Shown here: one piece after another, positions 53,490 to 64,000 of the stretch
Numbering within the stretch: the stretch's first letter is position 1
How the letters are laid out: each line of letters opens with the position of its first letter
Origin: Streptomyces luomodiensis
GTDB lineage: Bacteria > Actinomycetota > Actinomycetes > Streptomycetales > Streptomycetaceae
NCBI RefSeq assembly: GCF_031679605.1
Contig: NZ_CP117522.1
Coordinates: 5,766,001 to 5,830,000, forward strand
Direction of reading: 5' to 3'
Length of the DNA stretch: 64,000 nucleotides
Notes under the pieces: model-generated
The model's input: only the letters and a program-made list of their open reading frames with translations
The model's database searches: none
Told to the model about the DNA's origin: nothing
Translations under genes and position numbers: made by a program

Positions 53490-54617
53490 GTGACTGAGAT
53501 CGAGATCGGGCGCGGCAAGCGCGGCCGCAGGGCGTACGCGTTCGACGACATCGCCGTTGTGCCGAGTCGTCGTACCCGGGACCCGAAGGAGGTCTCGATC
53601 GCCTGGCAGATCGACGCCTACCGCTTCGAGCTGCCCTTCCTGGCCGCCCCGATGGACTCGGTGGTCTCGCCGCGGACCGCGATCCGCATCGGCGAGCTCG
53701 GCGGTCTCGGGGTGCTCAACCTCGAGGGGCTGTGGACCCGTTACGAGGACCCGGAGCCGCTGCTGGCGGAGATCGCCGAGCTGGACGAGCACACCGCGAC
53801 CACCCGGATGCAGGAGATCTACGCCGAGCCGATCAAGGAGGAGCTGATCGGCCAGCGCCTGAAGGAGGTGCGGGACGCGGGCGTGGTGACCGCCGCGGCC
53901 CTGTCCCCGCAGCGCACGGCGCAGTTCTCCAAGGCCGTGGTGGACGCGGGGGCCGACATCTTCGTGATCCGCGGGACCACGGTCTCCGCCGAGCACGTCT
54001 CCAGCGCCGCCGAGCCGCTCAACCTCAAGCAGTTCATCTACGAGCTGGACGTTCCGGTGATCGTGGGCGGCTGCGCCACCTACACCGCCGCGCTGCATCT
54101 GATGCGCACCGGCGCGGCCGGTGTGCTGGTGGGCTTCGGCGGCGGTGCCGCGCACACCACCCGCAATGTGCTGGGCATCCAGGTGCCGATGGCGACGGCG
54201 GTCGCCGATGTCGCCGCCGCCCGGCGGGACTACATGGACGAGTCCGGCGGCCGCTATGTGCATGTGATCGCCGATGGCGGCGTCGGCTGGAGCGGCGATC
54301 TGCCGAAGGCCATCGCCTGCGGCGCGGACGCGGTGATGATGGGCTCGCCGCTGGCGCGGGCCACGGACGCACCGGGCCGCGGTCACCACTGGGGCATGGA
54401 GGCCGTGCACGACGAGGTGCCGCGCGGCAAGCGGATGAACCTGGGCACGGTGGGCAGCACCGAGGAGATCCTCCTCGGCCCCTCGCACACCCCCGACGGT
54501 TCGATGAACTTCTTCGGCGCGCTGCGCCGCGCCATGGCCACGACCGGCTACTCGGAGCTGAAGGAGTTCCAGCGGGTCGAGGTCACGGTCGCCCCGTCGG
54601 CCCGCGACAAGAGCTGA
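53490..54617 (+). CDS. guaB3: GuaB3-family IMP dehydrogenase-related protein
   Basis: A 375-residue TIM-barrel homologue of IMP dehydrogenase without CBS domains. Where GuaB has GSICTTR, GuaB3 has VGFGGGAAHTTRNVLG, so the catalytic cysteine is missing at the usual place. IADGGVGWSGDLPKAIACGA is the phosphate-binding region. Recent work on cyanobacterial GuaB3, as I recall, assigns GMP-reductase-like activity; the role in Streptomyces is not settled. GTG 53490 has GGGAAAGG. A strong symmetric terminator follows. Confidence 0.93.
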   Translation: MTEIEIGRGKRGRRAYAFDDIAVVPSRRTRDPKEVSIAWQIDAYRFELPFLAAPMDSVVSPRTAIRIGELGGLGVLNLEGLWTRYEDPEPLLAEIAELDEHTATTRMQEIYAEPIKEELIGQRLKEVRDAGVVTAAALSPQRTAQFSKAVVDAGADIFVIRGTTVSAEHVSSAAEPLNLKQFIYELDVPVIVGGCATYTAALHLMRTGAAGVLVGFGGGAAHTTRNVLGIQVPMATAVADVAAARRDYMDESGGRYVHVIADGGVGWSGDLPKAIACGADAVMMGSPLARATDAPGRGHHWGMEAVHDEVPRGKRMNLGTVGSTEEILLGPSHTPDGSMNFFGALRRAMATTGYSELKEFQRVEVTVAPSARDKS

Positions 54618-54641
54618 GGGCTCGTCGCGCTGAGGATTCTT

Positions 54642-54690
54642 CACATGGGGAAGGCCCCGACCGCATGGCGGTCGGGGCCTTCCCCATGTG
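54642..54690. terminator. Bidirectional terminator, perfect 23-bp stem
   Basis: The left arm 54642-54664 (beginning CACATGGGGAAGGCCCCG) and right arm 54668-54690 are perfectly complementary with a 3-nt loop. AAGG/CCTT inner pairs and the symmetric stem suit the convergent guaB3 and 54715 genes. Confidence 0.92.
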
Positions 54691-54714
54691 TGGCTGGGTG
54701 TCTGCCGTCCTGGC

Positions 54715-55371
54715 TCAGCGGTTGCTGATGCGGTAGGCGGTGCTGACCGCGGCGACCGGCGCGAGCACCATGAAGATGTAGGTCAGCGCGTCGGAGTCTT
54801 CCTTCCACGCATCCCACAGGTCGCTGAAGTGGTCGAAGAAGATCTCGTTCGAGGAGAGCACCTGGCTGCTGGCACCGCCGCCGATCTTGTCGGCGTAGTT
54901 GCTCAGCACATCGTGCGTGATCATGGCGTAGCCGTAGAGCTCACCGAGGAACACCGCGGCCAGGGCCAGCACCGCGCCGAGCACCCACAGCCCCGTGTTC
55001 CGGCCGCCGAGCTTGGCGACCGCCAGACCGATGAGCGCGCCGACCACCACACCGGCGTAGGCGAACTGCGTGATCTCCGGCGGGGACTTGTCCGTGTCCG
55101 CCAGCGCGCTCAGCAGGAACGCGTAGAGGAACGCGCCCACGACCGTGGCCACGAGGGCGGCGACCACCGCGAGCAGCGGGTTGCCCGGACGGCCGACCTG
55201 CGGAGCGGGCGGCGGGAAACCGCCGCCGTACTGCGGCTGGGGCGGCTGCGGCTGGCCCTGCGGGTAGCCGTAGCCGGGCTGCGCCGAACCGTACCCTCCG
55301 GCCTGCTGAGGCGGGGTGGGCTGCTGTGGGTAACCGCCTGGCTGCTGTGGCTGCTGCCAGTTCTGGCTCAT
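54715..55371 (-). CDS. Membrane protein with Gln/Pro/Gly-rich N-terminus
   Basis: A 218-residue protein. Residues 1-62 are a disordered Gln/Pro/Gly/Tyr tail (QQPGGYPQQPTPPQQAGGYG). Transmembrane segments follow at about 65-88 (LLAVVAALVATVVGAFLYAF), 102-120 (AYAGVVVGALIGLAVAKLGG), 127-150 (LWVLGAVLALAAVFLGELYG) and near the C-terminus (YIFMVLAPVAAVSTAYRI). A soluble loop lies between the last two. No family recognised. ATG 55371. Confidence 0.75.
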   Translation of the reverse strand: MSQNWQQPQQPGGYPQQPTPPQQAGGYGSAQPGYGYPQGQPQPPQPQYGGGFPPPAPQVGRPGNPLLAVVAALVATVVGAFLYAFLLSALADTDKSPPEITQFAYAGVVVGALIGLAVAKLGGRNTGLWVLGAVLALAAVFLGELYGYAMITHDVLSNYADKIGGGASSQVLSSNEIFFDHFSDLWDAWKEDSDALTYIFMVLAPVAAVSTAYRISNR

Positions 55372-55805
55372 GGAATTCCCCCGGGGATGAAGGTGTGGAG
55401 ATCGCGTTCCGGGGACAGCTGAGCTGACGAGCGGCTGCGGCTGGGAACGCGGAAGGACTTTCGAGCCATCAAACTAACAGGCGGGCATGACAACCAGACA
55501 AGTCGTGTCTGGCGTCCGTGACATGGCTGGGACCGGACGGAGACACACTGGCGCTGGCATATGGGGATATTGCCTGCCTTGTTCGGTGACCCCGCTTCAC
55601 CACCAGGCAACTCTCCGCTCCCGCCGCGGCGTGGAAGGCGGTGTCGTCGCGCCCCGGGCTGTGGTCGGCACCGTAGTCCACCACCAGGCCGGAAGGCCCG
55701 GTCGGGGGTCCGTGGTGGGCCGAGGCGCCATGGCGGCGCGGTGGCGCGGTGGCGTGAAGGGATCGGTGCCAGGACAGAATCCGGCATAAGCAATAATGTC
55801 AACTT
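55372..55805. other. Intergenic region upstream of the MreB-like gene
   Basis: About 430 bp between divergent genes. It contains a clear 19-bp dyad (55494-55512, listed separately) and two CACCACCAGGC words near 55602 and 55680. No coding frame with a ribosome binding site is seen. It presumably holds both divergent promoters. Confidence 0.5.
55494..55512. promoter_or_regulatory. CCAGACA-N5-TGTCTGG dyad
   Basis: Perfect 7-bp arms separated by 5 nt (AGTCG), 120 bp upstream of the minus-strand membrane protein start and about 300 bp upstream of the MreB-like start. It has the size of an operator for a dimeric regulator, which I cannot identify. Confidence 0.45.
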
Positions 55806-56978
55806 ATGGCGCAGAACAAGTCGTTCAATGGGCGTGACATGGGGATCGACCTCGGCACCGCCAACACACTGGTGTACGTCCGGGGCAGGGGCATCGTGCT
55901 CAATGAGCCGTCGGTTGTGGCGGTCAACACAGTCGACGGCAGTGTGCTGTCGGTGGGTTCGGCGGCCAAGGAGACCATGGGGAGGACGCCGACGAACATC
56001 GTCGCCGTGCGACCGCTGCGCGATGGTGTGATCGCCGATTTCGAGATCGCCGAGCGCATGCTGCGGTATTTCATCAAGAAGGTCATGGGCAGCCGCCGGC
56101 TCGGCCGCCCCCGTGTCGTCGTCTGTGTGCCCTCGGGGATCACGGGCGTTGAGCGGCGCGCGGTGATGGAAGCCGCCACCCGGGCCGGGGCCCGTCAGGT
56201 GCATCTGGTCGAGGAGCCCATCGCGGCCGCGATCGGCGCGGGGCTGCCGGTGAGCGAGCCGACCGGCTGCATGGTCGTCGACATCGGCGGCGGTACGACG
56301 GAGGTCGCCGTGGTCTCGCTGGGCGGCATCGTCACCGCGCGGTCGGTGCGGACGGCGGGCGATGCCATGGACGCGGCGATCAACTCGTATGTGAAGAAGC
56401 AGTACGCGCTGGCGATCGGTGAGCGGACCGCCGAGCAGATCAAGATGTCCATCGGCTCGGCCGCGCCCTCCGGACCGCTGTCCGTACCGCGGGTGTCGGA
56501 GACCGTACGGCGGCCCGAGCGGAATGTGGAGGTGTTCATCCCGGGGCAGAGCGAACCCGGGCAGAGTGGCGACAACGAGGACACCCAGGCGCTGCTGCCG
56601 CCGGACCGCTGCGCCATCCGGGGCCGGGACCAGGCGACCGGGCTGCCCAAGGTGCTCGAACTGACCGCGGATGAGGTGCGGCACGCCCTCACCGAGCCGG
56701 TGGACGCCATCGTCGCGGCGGTGCGCTCCACGCTCGACGAGACCCCGCCGGAGCTGGCGGGCGACATCATGGACCGCGGCATCGTGCTGACCGGCGGCGG
56801 GGCCCTGCTGCGCGGCCTGGACGTACGGCTGGCGCGCGAGCTGAACATCCCGGTGCTGGTGGCCGACGACCCGCTGGACTGCGTGGCCATCGGCACCGGC
56901 CGCTGCGTCGAGGACTTCGCCTCGCTGCGCACGGCGATGGACGCGCGGCCCCGCAGACCGGACGCCGTGCGGGTGTGA
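55806..56978 (+). CDS. MreB/Mbl-family actin-like protein with an insertion
   Basis: A 390-residue bacterial actin homologue. Nucleotide-fold motifs are intact: phosphate-1 [15 protein letters not shown], phosphate-2 [19 protein letters not shown] and adenosine [14 protein letters not shown]. Compared with canonical MreB, about 48 extra residues occur at 221-268, between [10 protein letters not shown] and [12 protein letters not shown], with [10 protein letters not shown] repeats. It is not beside mreC/mreD, so it is probably an accessory Mbl-type copy; in streptomycetes such proteins act in spore-wall synthesis. ATG 55806. A DUF6049-type gene follows on the same strand. Confidence 0.86.
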   Translation: MAQNKSFNGRDMGIDLGTANTLVYVRGRGIVLNEPSVVAVNTVDGSVLSVGSAAKETMGRTPTNIVAVRPLRDGVIADFEIAERMLRYFIKKVMGSRRLGRPRVVVCVPSGITGVERRAVMEAATRAGARQVHLVEEPIAAAIGAGLPVSEPTGCMVVDIGGGTTEVAVVSLGGIVTARSVRTAGDAMDAAINSYVKKQYALAIGERTAEQIKMSIGSAAPSGPLSVPRVSETVRRPERNVEVFIPGQSEPGQSGDNEDTQALLPPDRCAIRGRDQATGLPKVLELTADEVRHALTEPVDAIVAAVRSTLDETPPELAGDIMDRGIVLTGGGALLRGLDVRLARELNIPVLVADDPLDCVAIGTGRCVEDFASLRTAMDARPRRPDAVRV

Positions 56979-57332
56979 CGCCTCGGAGGCCCGCGAGAAC
57001 GTCAGCAGATCGTCGCGCCTGTGACTGCCTGTGACATCGGAGATTGAGGCGGCATCAGCGTCATCGGCGTGAGCAGCGGCATCGGCGTCGTGAGCGTCAT
57101 CGGTGTCGTGAGCGTCAGCAGCGGCATCAGCGGCTGACGCCGCGGGGCCCGTGCCGTCCGGTGCCGGAGCGGGGCCTCCCAGCGGTGGCCGGGAGCGCCG
57201 TGCCAGGCGTCGCGGGCCCGCGAAGAGCCACCGGACGGGGCTCAGGGGGGCCGGCTCGCCTCCCCGGGGTGGGGGCCTTGAGCGTGCGGCATCGCCTCCG
57301 CCGTGGTGGGCTGGTGACACCGTGTCGGCCGC
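56979..57332. other. Intergenic region with short tandem repeats
   Basis: About 350 bp between the MreB-like and DUF6049-type genes. At 57057-57137 there are degenerate repeats of GCGTCATCGGCGTCGTGA type (9-bp and 18-bp periods). The remainder is GC-rich with no recognisable gene or terminator. Confidence 0.5.
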
Positions 57333-59759
<2,427 letters not shown>

Positions 59760-59811
59760 CGGCGGGGGCGGTGTACGGCGCCGGCGGTGACGCAGGAGGG
59801 AACGGGCGGGC

Positions 59812-61083
59812 TCAGAGCCGGTGCGCGGTCCCCGCCGGCCCGGCGCCCCGGGTGTCCAGCAGCAGCTGGGCCTTCACCGCGAGTCCTTGCAGGTCGTAGG
59901 TGCGATGGTGTTGCAGCAGGACGGTCAGGTCGGCGTCGGCCGCCGCCTCGTACACCGACTCCGCGCGCTCCACCTCGCGCCCCAGCACCCGCCATCGCGT
60001 GAGGTACGGATCGTGGTAGCCGATCCGGGCGCCCAGCTCCATCAGCCGGGAGGCGATCTCCCGCGCGGGCGAGCCCTCCGCGTCGGCGACGTCGGGTTTG
60101 TAGCCGACGCCCAGCAGCAGGACCCGCGCGCCGCGCGCCGACTTCCCGTACTCGTTGAGCAGGGCCGTGCAGCGGCGGGTGACATAGCCCGGCATCCGGC
60201 CGTTGACCTGCTGGGCGAGCCCGACCATGCGCAGCGGGAGGCCGAGGCCGTGCTGCTGGTCCGCCATGTGGTCGTGGTCGACCGGTACGCCGTGGCCGCC
60301 GACGCCGGGCCCTGGCCGGAAGGACTGGAAGCCGAACGGCTTGGTCTCGGCGCAGCGGACCACGTCCCACACATCGACGCCCAGGTCATGGCAGTACACC
60401 GCCAGCTCATTGACCAGGGCGATGTTGACGTGCCGGTAATTGGTCTCCAGGACCTTGACGGTCTCGGCCTCACGGGTGCCGCGGGCCCGGACCACCTTTT
60501 CGGTGAAGCGGCCGTAGAAGGCGGCGGCCGCCTCGGTGCAGGCGGGGGTGAGGCCGCCGATGACCTTGGGGGTGTTGGCGGGGCCGTGGGCGCGGTTCCC
60601 GGGGTCGTGGCGGCAGGGGGAGTAGGCGAGGTGGAAGTCGCGCCCGGCCCGCAGTCCGGACCCGTCCTCCAGAAGGGGACGGAGGAATTCCTCGGTGGTC
60701 CCGGGGTACACGGTGGACTCCAGCAGAACGGTGGTGTGCGGACGCAGCCGCGCCGCGAGCGTGCGGGCCGCCTCGCCGACCGCCGACAGATCCAGTCTGC
60801 GGTCGTTCCCGAGCGGGGTCGGGGCGCAGATGACGGCGGTGCGGACGCGGCCGAGCTCGGCCGCGTCGGCGGTGATCCGGAAGCCCCGGGCGGCCATCCG
60901 GCGCAGCTCGGCGGCGGACAGCCGGCCCTCACCCGAGCAGGAGGGCAGCCGCCCGGCCCGGAGGTCGTCGGCGGCGCGCGGATCGGGGTCGTAGCCGATG
61001 GTGCGGACACCGGCGGCGGTGGCGGCCTGGGCGAGAGGAATACCGAGATGACCGAGTCCGATGACGGCGAGATCTGCGGGCAT
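59812..61083 (-). CDS. UDP-sugar dehydrogenase homologue lacking key catalytic residues
   Basis: A 423-residue protein with the full nucleotide-sugar dehydrogenase layout: NAD domain DLAVIGLGHLGIPLAQA, CAPTPLGND, LESTVYPGTTEEFLRP and the central helix region VNIALVNELAVYCHDLGVDV. The active site is altered. SPER is SPCR (C157), ENTYR is ETNYR (T214 where Asn is expected) and GGHCIPVDP is GGHGVPVDH (G265 in place of the catalytic Cys). K210 and D269 remain. Oxidation to a uronate by the usual thiohemiacetal route is therefore unlikely; it may be an epimerase-like, binding or regulatory variant. ATG 61083. Confidence 0.85.
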   Translation of the reverse strand: MPADLAVIGLGHLGIPLAQAATAAGVRTIGYDPDPRAADDLRAGRLPSCSGEGRLSAAELRRMAARGFRITADAAELGRVRTAVICAPTPLGNDRRLDLSAVGEAARTLAARLRPHTTVLLESTVYPGTTEEFLRPLLEDGSGLRAGRDFHLAYSPCRHDPGNRAHGPANTPKVIGGLTPACTEAAAAFYGRFTEKVVRARGTREAETVKVLETNYRHVNIALVNELAVYCHDLGVDVWDVVRCAETKPFGFQSFRPGPGVGGHGVPVDHDHMADQQHGLGLPLRMVGLAQQVNGRMPGYVTRRCTALLNEYGKSARGARVLLLGVGYKPDVADAEGSPAREIASRLMELGARIGYHDPYLTRWRVLGREVERAESVYEAAADADLTVLLQHHRTYDLQGLAVKAQLLLDTRGAGPAGTAHRL

Positions 61084-61253
61084 GACGTTGTGTCGTCCTT
61101 CCCGGGACGATGTCGGATGGCGCAAACCCCCCAAAGGAAGACTAAGCGGAAATATGACTCGTATTCAGTATTGACGGGGGGTGTTGGCGCGGTGTCGCGG
61201 CGGCGGGCGCGGCAGCGGCATGGCGTGGTGGGGAGAAAGCCAGGAAAATCAAC

Positions 61254-61289
61254 AAGGCAGATAAGGCAGATAAGGCAGACAAGGCGGAC
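61254..61289. repeat. 9-bp tandem repeat upstream of glpD
   Basis: Four head-to-tail AAGGCAGA[T/C] units (the last AAGGCGGAC), relatively AT-rich, lie 37-72 nt upstream of the GlpD start. They are in the promoter or leader region of glpD. The rest of 61084-61325 shows an AT-rich patch at 61140-61175. Confidence 0.8.
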
Positions 61290-61325
61290 AGGGTGGCGTG
61301 ACGTCGATCACAGCGGGAGGCAGCG

Positions 61326-63032
61326 GTGAAAACACCGGCACTGGGACCGGCCGAGCGCGCCGAGGCGCTGGCCCGGATGGCGGACCGTGAGCTGGATGTG
61401 CTGGTCGTGGGCGGTGGAGTGGTCGGCGCGGGCACCGCGCTGGACGCCGCGACACGGGGCCTGGAGACCGGTCTGGTCGAGGCGCGGGACTGGGCCTCCG
61501 GGACCTCCAGCCGGTCCAGCAAGCTGATCCACGGCGGACTGCGCTATCTGGAGATGCTCGACTTCGCACTGGTGCGCGAAGCGCTGAAGGAGCGCGGGCT
61601 GCTGCTGGAGCGGATCGCGCCGCACCTGGTCAAACCGGTGCCATTCCTGTATCCGCTGAAGCACCGGGTCTGGGAGCGGTGCTACGCGGGATCGGGCGTG
61701 GCGCTCTACGACGCCATGTCCTTCTCCTCCGGGCACGGCCGGGGACTGCCCGCCCACCGCCATCTGACCCGCGGGCGGGCACTGCGGGTCGCGCCCTGCC
61801 TGAGGAAGGACGCGCTGGTGGGGGCGTTGCAGTACTACGACGCCCAGATGGACGACGCGCGCTACGTCACGATGCTGGTGCGCACGGCGGCCGCGTACGG
61901 CGCGCAGGTCGCCAACCGCGCCCGGGTGGTCGGTTTCCTGCGGGAGGGGGAGCGCGTGGTCGGCGCGCGGGTGCACGACCTGGAGCAGGGGGGTGAGTTC
62001 GAGGTCCGCGCCCGGCAGGTGGTGAACGCCACCGGGGTGTGGACGGACGAGACCCAGGCGCTGATCGGGGAGCGCGGCCAGTTCCACGTCCGGGCCTCCA
62101 AGGGCATCCACCTGGTCGTCCCCAAGGACCGCATCCACTCCACGACCGGGCTGATCCTGCGCACCGAGAAGAGCGTGCTCTTCGTGATCCCCTGGGGCAG
62201 GCACTGGGTCATCGGCACCACGGACACCGACTGGGACCTGGACAAGGCCCACCCGGCCGCCTCCAGTGCCGATATCGACTATCTGCTGGAGCATGTCAAC
62301 GAGGTCCTCGCGGTGCCGCTGACCCGCGACGACGTGGAAGGCGTCTACGCCGGGCTGCGCCCGCTGCTGGCCGGGGAGTCGGAGGCCACCAGCAAGCTCT
62401 CGCGCGAGCACACGGTCGCCCATCCGGTGCCGGGCCTGGTGGTGGTCGCGGGCGGCAAGTACACCACGTACCGGGTGATGGCCAAGGACGCCGTGGACGA
62501 GGCGGTGCACGGTCTGGACCACCGGGTCGGGCCCTGTGTCACCGAGGAGGTTCCGCTGGTCGGCGCCGTCGGCTACAAGGCGCTGTGGAACGCGCGGGCG
62601 CGGATCGGCCGCCAGACCGGGCTGCACGTGGCGCGGATCGAGCATCTGCTGAACCGTTACGGCTCGGCCGCTCAGGAGGTGCTGGAGCTGATCACGGACG
62701 ACTCGTCGCTGGGCGAGCCGCTCGCCGGGGCGGACGACTATCTGCGGGCCGAGGTCGTCTACGCCGCCTCGCACGAGGGGGCCCGCCATCTGGACGACGT
62801 CCTCACCCGGCGCACCCGCATCTCGATCGAGACCTTCGACCGCGGCACGCGCTGCGCCCGCGAGGCGGCCGGGCTGATGGGGCCCGTGCTGGGCTGGGAC
62901 GAGGACCAGATCGACCGGGAGGTCCAGCACTACGAGAAGCGGGTGGAGGCGGAGCGCGAGTCCCAGCGCCAGCTGGACGATCTGACGGCGGACGCGGCCC
63001 GGCTGGGCGCGCCGGACATCGTCCCGCTGTAA
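61326..63032 (+). CDS. glpD: Aerobic glycerol-3-phosphate dehydrogenase
   Basis: A membrane-associated FAD enzyme that oxidises sn-glycerol-3-phosphate to dihydroxyacetone phosphate and passes electrons to the quinone pool. It is 568 residues. The FAD motif is VLVVGGGVVGAGTALDAATR; SSRSSKLIHGGLRYLEMLDF is the conserved substrate and flavin region; KYTTYRVMAKDAVD and the C-terminal helical domain complete the fold. GTG 61326 has GGGAGG upstream. glpF and glpK are not adjacent in this window. Confidence 0.95.
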   Translation: MKTPALGPAERAEALARMADRELDVLVVGGGVVGAGTALDAATRGLETGLVEARDWASGTSSRSSKLIHGGLRYLEMLDFALVREALKERGLLLERIAPHLVKPVPFLYPLKHRVWERCYAGSGVALYDAMSFSSGHGRGLPAHRHLTRGRALRVAPCLRKDALVGALQYYDAQMDDARYVTMLVRTAAAYGAQVANRARVVGFLREGERVVGARVHDLEQGGEFEVRARQVVNATGVWTDETQALIGERGQFHVRASKGIHLVVPKDRIHSTTGLILRTEKSVLFVIPWGRHWVIGTTDTDWDLDKAHPAASSADIDYLLEHVNEVLAVPLTRDDVEGVYAGLRPLLAGESEATSKLSREHTVAHPVPGLVVVAGGKYTTYRVMAKDAVDEAVHGLDHRVGPCVTEEVPLVGAVGYKALWNARARIGRQTGLHVARIEHLLNRYGSAAQEVLELITDDSSLGEPLAGADDYLRAEVVYAASHEGARHLDDVLTRRTRISIETFDRGTRCAREAAGLMGPVLGWDEDQIDREVQHYEKRVEAERESQRQLDDLTADAARLGAPDIVPL

Positions 63033-63172
63033 GGAGACCGGCTGTAGGGAGGCCGGCTGTAGGGAGACCCGCTGGAGGAGACCCTCTGGAGGAGACCCTC
63101 TGTAAGGAGACCCGCTGGAGGGAACCCGCTGTAAGGAGACCCGCTGTAAGGAGGCCCGCTGGAGGGCACCGG
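63026..63172 (+). repeat. Tandem 14-15-bp repeats carrying ribosome-binding-site-like cores
   Basis: About ten units of GCTGTAAGGAGACCC type start at the GlpD stop codon, which lies inside the first unit, and run to about 63172. Variants include GCTGGAGGAGACCCT and GCTGTAAGGAGGCCC. Each unit contains an AAGGAG, AGGGAG or GGAGGA core. No open frame starts from them. They end 26 nt before the stop of the convergent serine hydrolase gene. Confidence 0.88.
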
Positions 63173-63197
63173 TGTCCGGGAGGGGCCCATGACGTCC

Positions 63198-64000
63198 TTA
63201 CGGTCGAGGGCAGAACTCGGCTTCGAGCAGAGACGTTTCGGCGGGCAGACCGGAACGGGCCGTGCCGTTGAGCCGGTAGGCGAGGGTGTGGCGGCCGTCG
63301 GAGGTGGCCACGGCCATCACGGAGGAGCCGGTGATCTCGCCGTTGTGGCCCCACAGGGTCACTCCGCACGACAGTCGCACCGGGAACAGCCCCATGCCGT
63401 ACTGGCCGTCGGAGGCGGACGTGTTCCGCATCCGCCGCAGCTCGGCCCGGGGCAGGACCTCGCCGCGCAGCAGCCCGGAGACGAGGCGGCTCAGATCGTC
63501 GAGGGTGGAGATCAGCTCCCCCGCCGCCCCCGCCGAGGAGGGGTTGAGCTCGGTGACATCGCGTCGGGCGCCGTCGGCCGAGGCGCCGCCGTCCCGCGTG
63601 TACGCGCGGCCGTGCGGGGCCGGGAGGATGGTGCGGGCACCGGGGAAGGAGGTGCCGTCCAAACGCAGCGGGACGAGCACGTCGCGCCGGGCCTCGGCCG
63701 CGTAGGAGCGGCCGGTGACCTGCTGGACGACCATGCCCAGCAGGACGTAGTTGGTGTTGGAGTAGCGCCACTCGGCCCCGGGCGCGAAGGAGGGGCGGTG
63801 CGCCAGGGCGGTGCGCACCAGGGAGGCGGGGGTGTGGGTGCGGTCGGCCGCGGCGGACAGCTCACGCGCGAGCACCGGGTCGTCGGTGTAGTCGAACAGC
63901 CCGCTGGTCTGGTTCAGCAGCTGACGGAGTGTGATCTTCCGACCGTCGTTGCCATGTCCGCGTACCAGCCCCGGAAGGTGCTCCTCCACCGTGTCCCCGA
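63198..64000 (-). CDS. Serine hydrolase, class C beta-lactamase/D-Ala-D-Ala carboxypeptidase family (5' end outside window)
   Basis: The C-terminal 267 residues or so of a penicillin-binding-type serine hydrolase. The second motif is YSNTNYVLLG (YxN), and the third is WGHNGEITG (HxG), typical of the secreted streptomycete carboxypeptidase/beta-lactamase family; ITLRQLLNQTSGLFDYTDDP is the usual segment after the first motif. The SxxK nucleophile lies upstream of 64000. The frame continues to the window edge; the GTG at 63989 is internal. It is probably secreted. Confidence 0.87.
   Translation of the reverse strand, partial: GDTVEEHLPGLVRGHGNDGRKITLRQLLNQTSGLFDYTDDPVLARELSAAADRTHTPASLVRTALAHRPSFAPGAEWRYSNTNYVLLGMVVQQVTGRSYAAEARRDVLVPLRLDGTSFPGARTILPAPHGRAYTRDGGASADGARRDVTELNPSSAGAAGELISTLDDLSRLVSGLLRGEVLPRAELRRMRNTSASDGQYGMGLFPVRLSCGVTLWGHNGEITGSSVMAVATSDGRHTLAYRLNGTARSGLPAETSLLEAEFCPRP

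Overview
The window is a high-GC, gene-dense chromosomal segment of a Streptomyces (or very close streptomycete). The evidence is the S11-S4-RpoA-L17-TruA and L13-S9-GlmM gene orders, the WhiB-family regulator WhiD divergent from BldM, a WhiJ/DUF397/anti-sigma-like ATPase cluster, GroEL with a histidine-rich tail, GTG starts and strong third-position GC. No tRNA, rRNA, insertion sequence, phage gene or CRISPR array was recognised.

Layout. 1-3.4 kb: 3' end of rpsK, then rpsD, rpoA, rplQ, a strong terminator and truA. 3.4-7.7 kb: a five-gene, overlapping stressosome-type switch (RsbR-, RsbS- and RsbT-like proteins plus two SpoIIE-type phosphatases) behind a candidate sigma-B-type promoter. 7.7-11.7 kb: a small membrane protein, a GT4 glycosyltransferase with a large extra C-terminal region, and a membrane-anchored protein, all on the minus strand. 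11.9-20.3 kb: rplM-rpsI, glmM, a DUF389 membrane protein, coaA, a lipoprotein, glmS and acpS. 20.4-25.7 kb: an accessory cassette (aldehyde dehydrogenase, DJ-1/PfpI protein, short-chain dehydrogenase, divergent MmyB-type regulator) enclosed by near-identical inverted repeats of about 324 bp, placed between acpS and the NAD(P)H-hydrate repair gene. 25.7-34.6 kb: NAD(P)H-hydrate repair, alr, a hydrolase, tsaE, a YkuD-like protein without its catalytic motif, then tsaB-rimI-tsaD. 34.6-39 kb: an 860-bp GC-rich minisatellite, a BTAD (SARP-type) regulator carrying a histidine-rich 40-residue repeat block, and a divergent haloalkanoate dehalogenase-like hydrolase. 39-44.4 kb: a membrane protein, a WhiJ-type cluster, a methyltransferase and a polysaccharide deacetylase. 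44.5-54.7 kb: groES-groEL under two CIRCE elements, an SDR, a MOSC protein, a LysR regulator, whiD, bldM, an ECF-like sigma factor, guaB and guaB3. 54.7-64 kb: a membrane protein, an MreB-like protein with an insertion, a DUF6049-type exported protein, a UDP-sugar-dehydrogenase homologue that has lost several catalytic residues, glpD and a truncated serine hydrolase.

How it fits together. Most of the window is core machinery: translation and transcription, cell-wall precursor supply (GlmS, GlmM, Alr), CoA and ACP activation, t6A tRNA modification, guanine nucleotide synthesis, chaperonin and developmental control. Set into it are accessory or fast-evolving pieces: the inverted-repeat cassette, the histidine-rich regulator, two probable pseudoenzymes, and an unusual number of tandem repeats with units from 9 to 120 bp, both inside genes and between them. 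The best candidates for something undescribed are the inverted-repeat cassette, the catalytic-residue-depleted nucleotide-sugar dehydrogenase next to the MreB-like and DUF6049 genes, and the histidine-repeat BTAD regulator.
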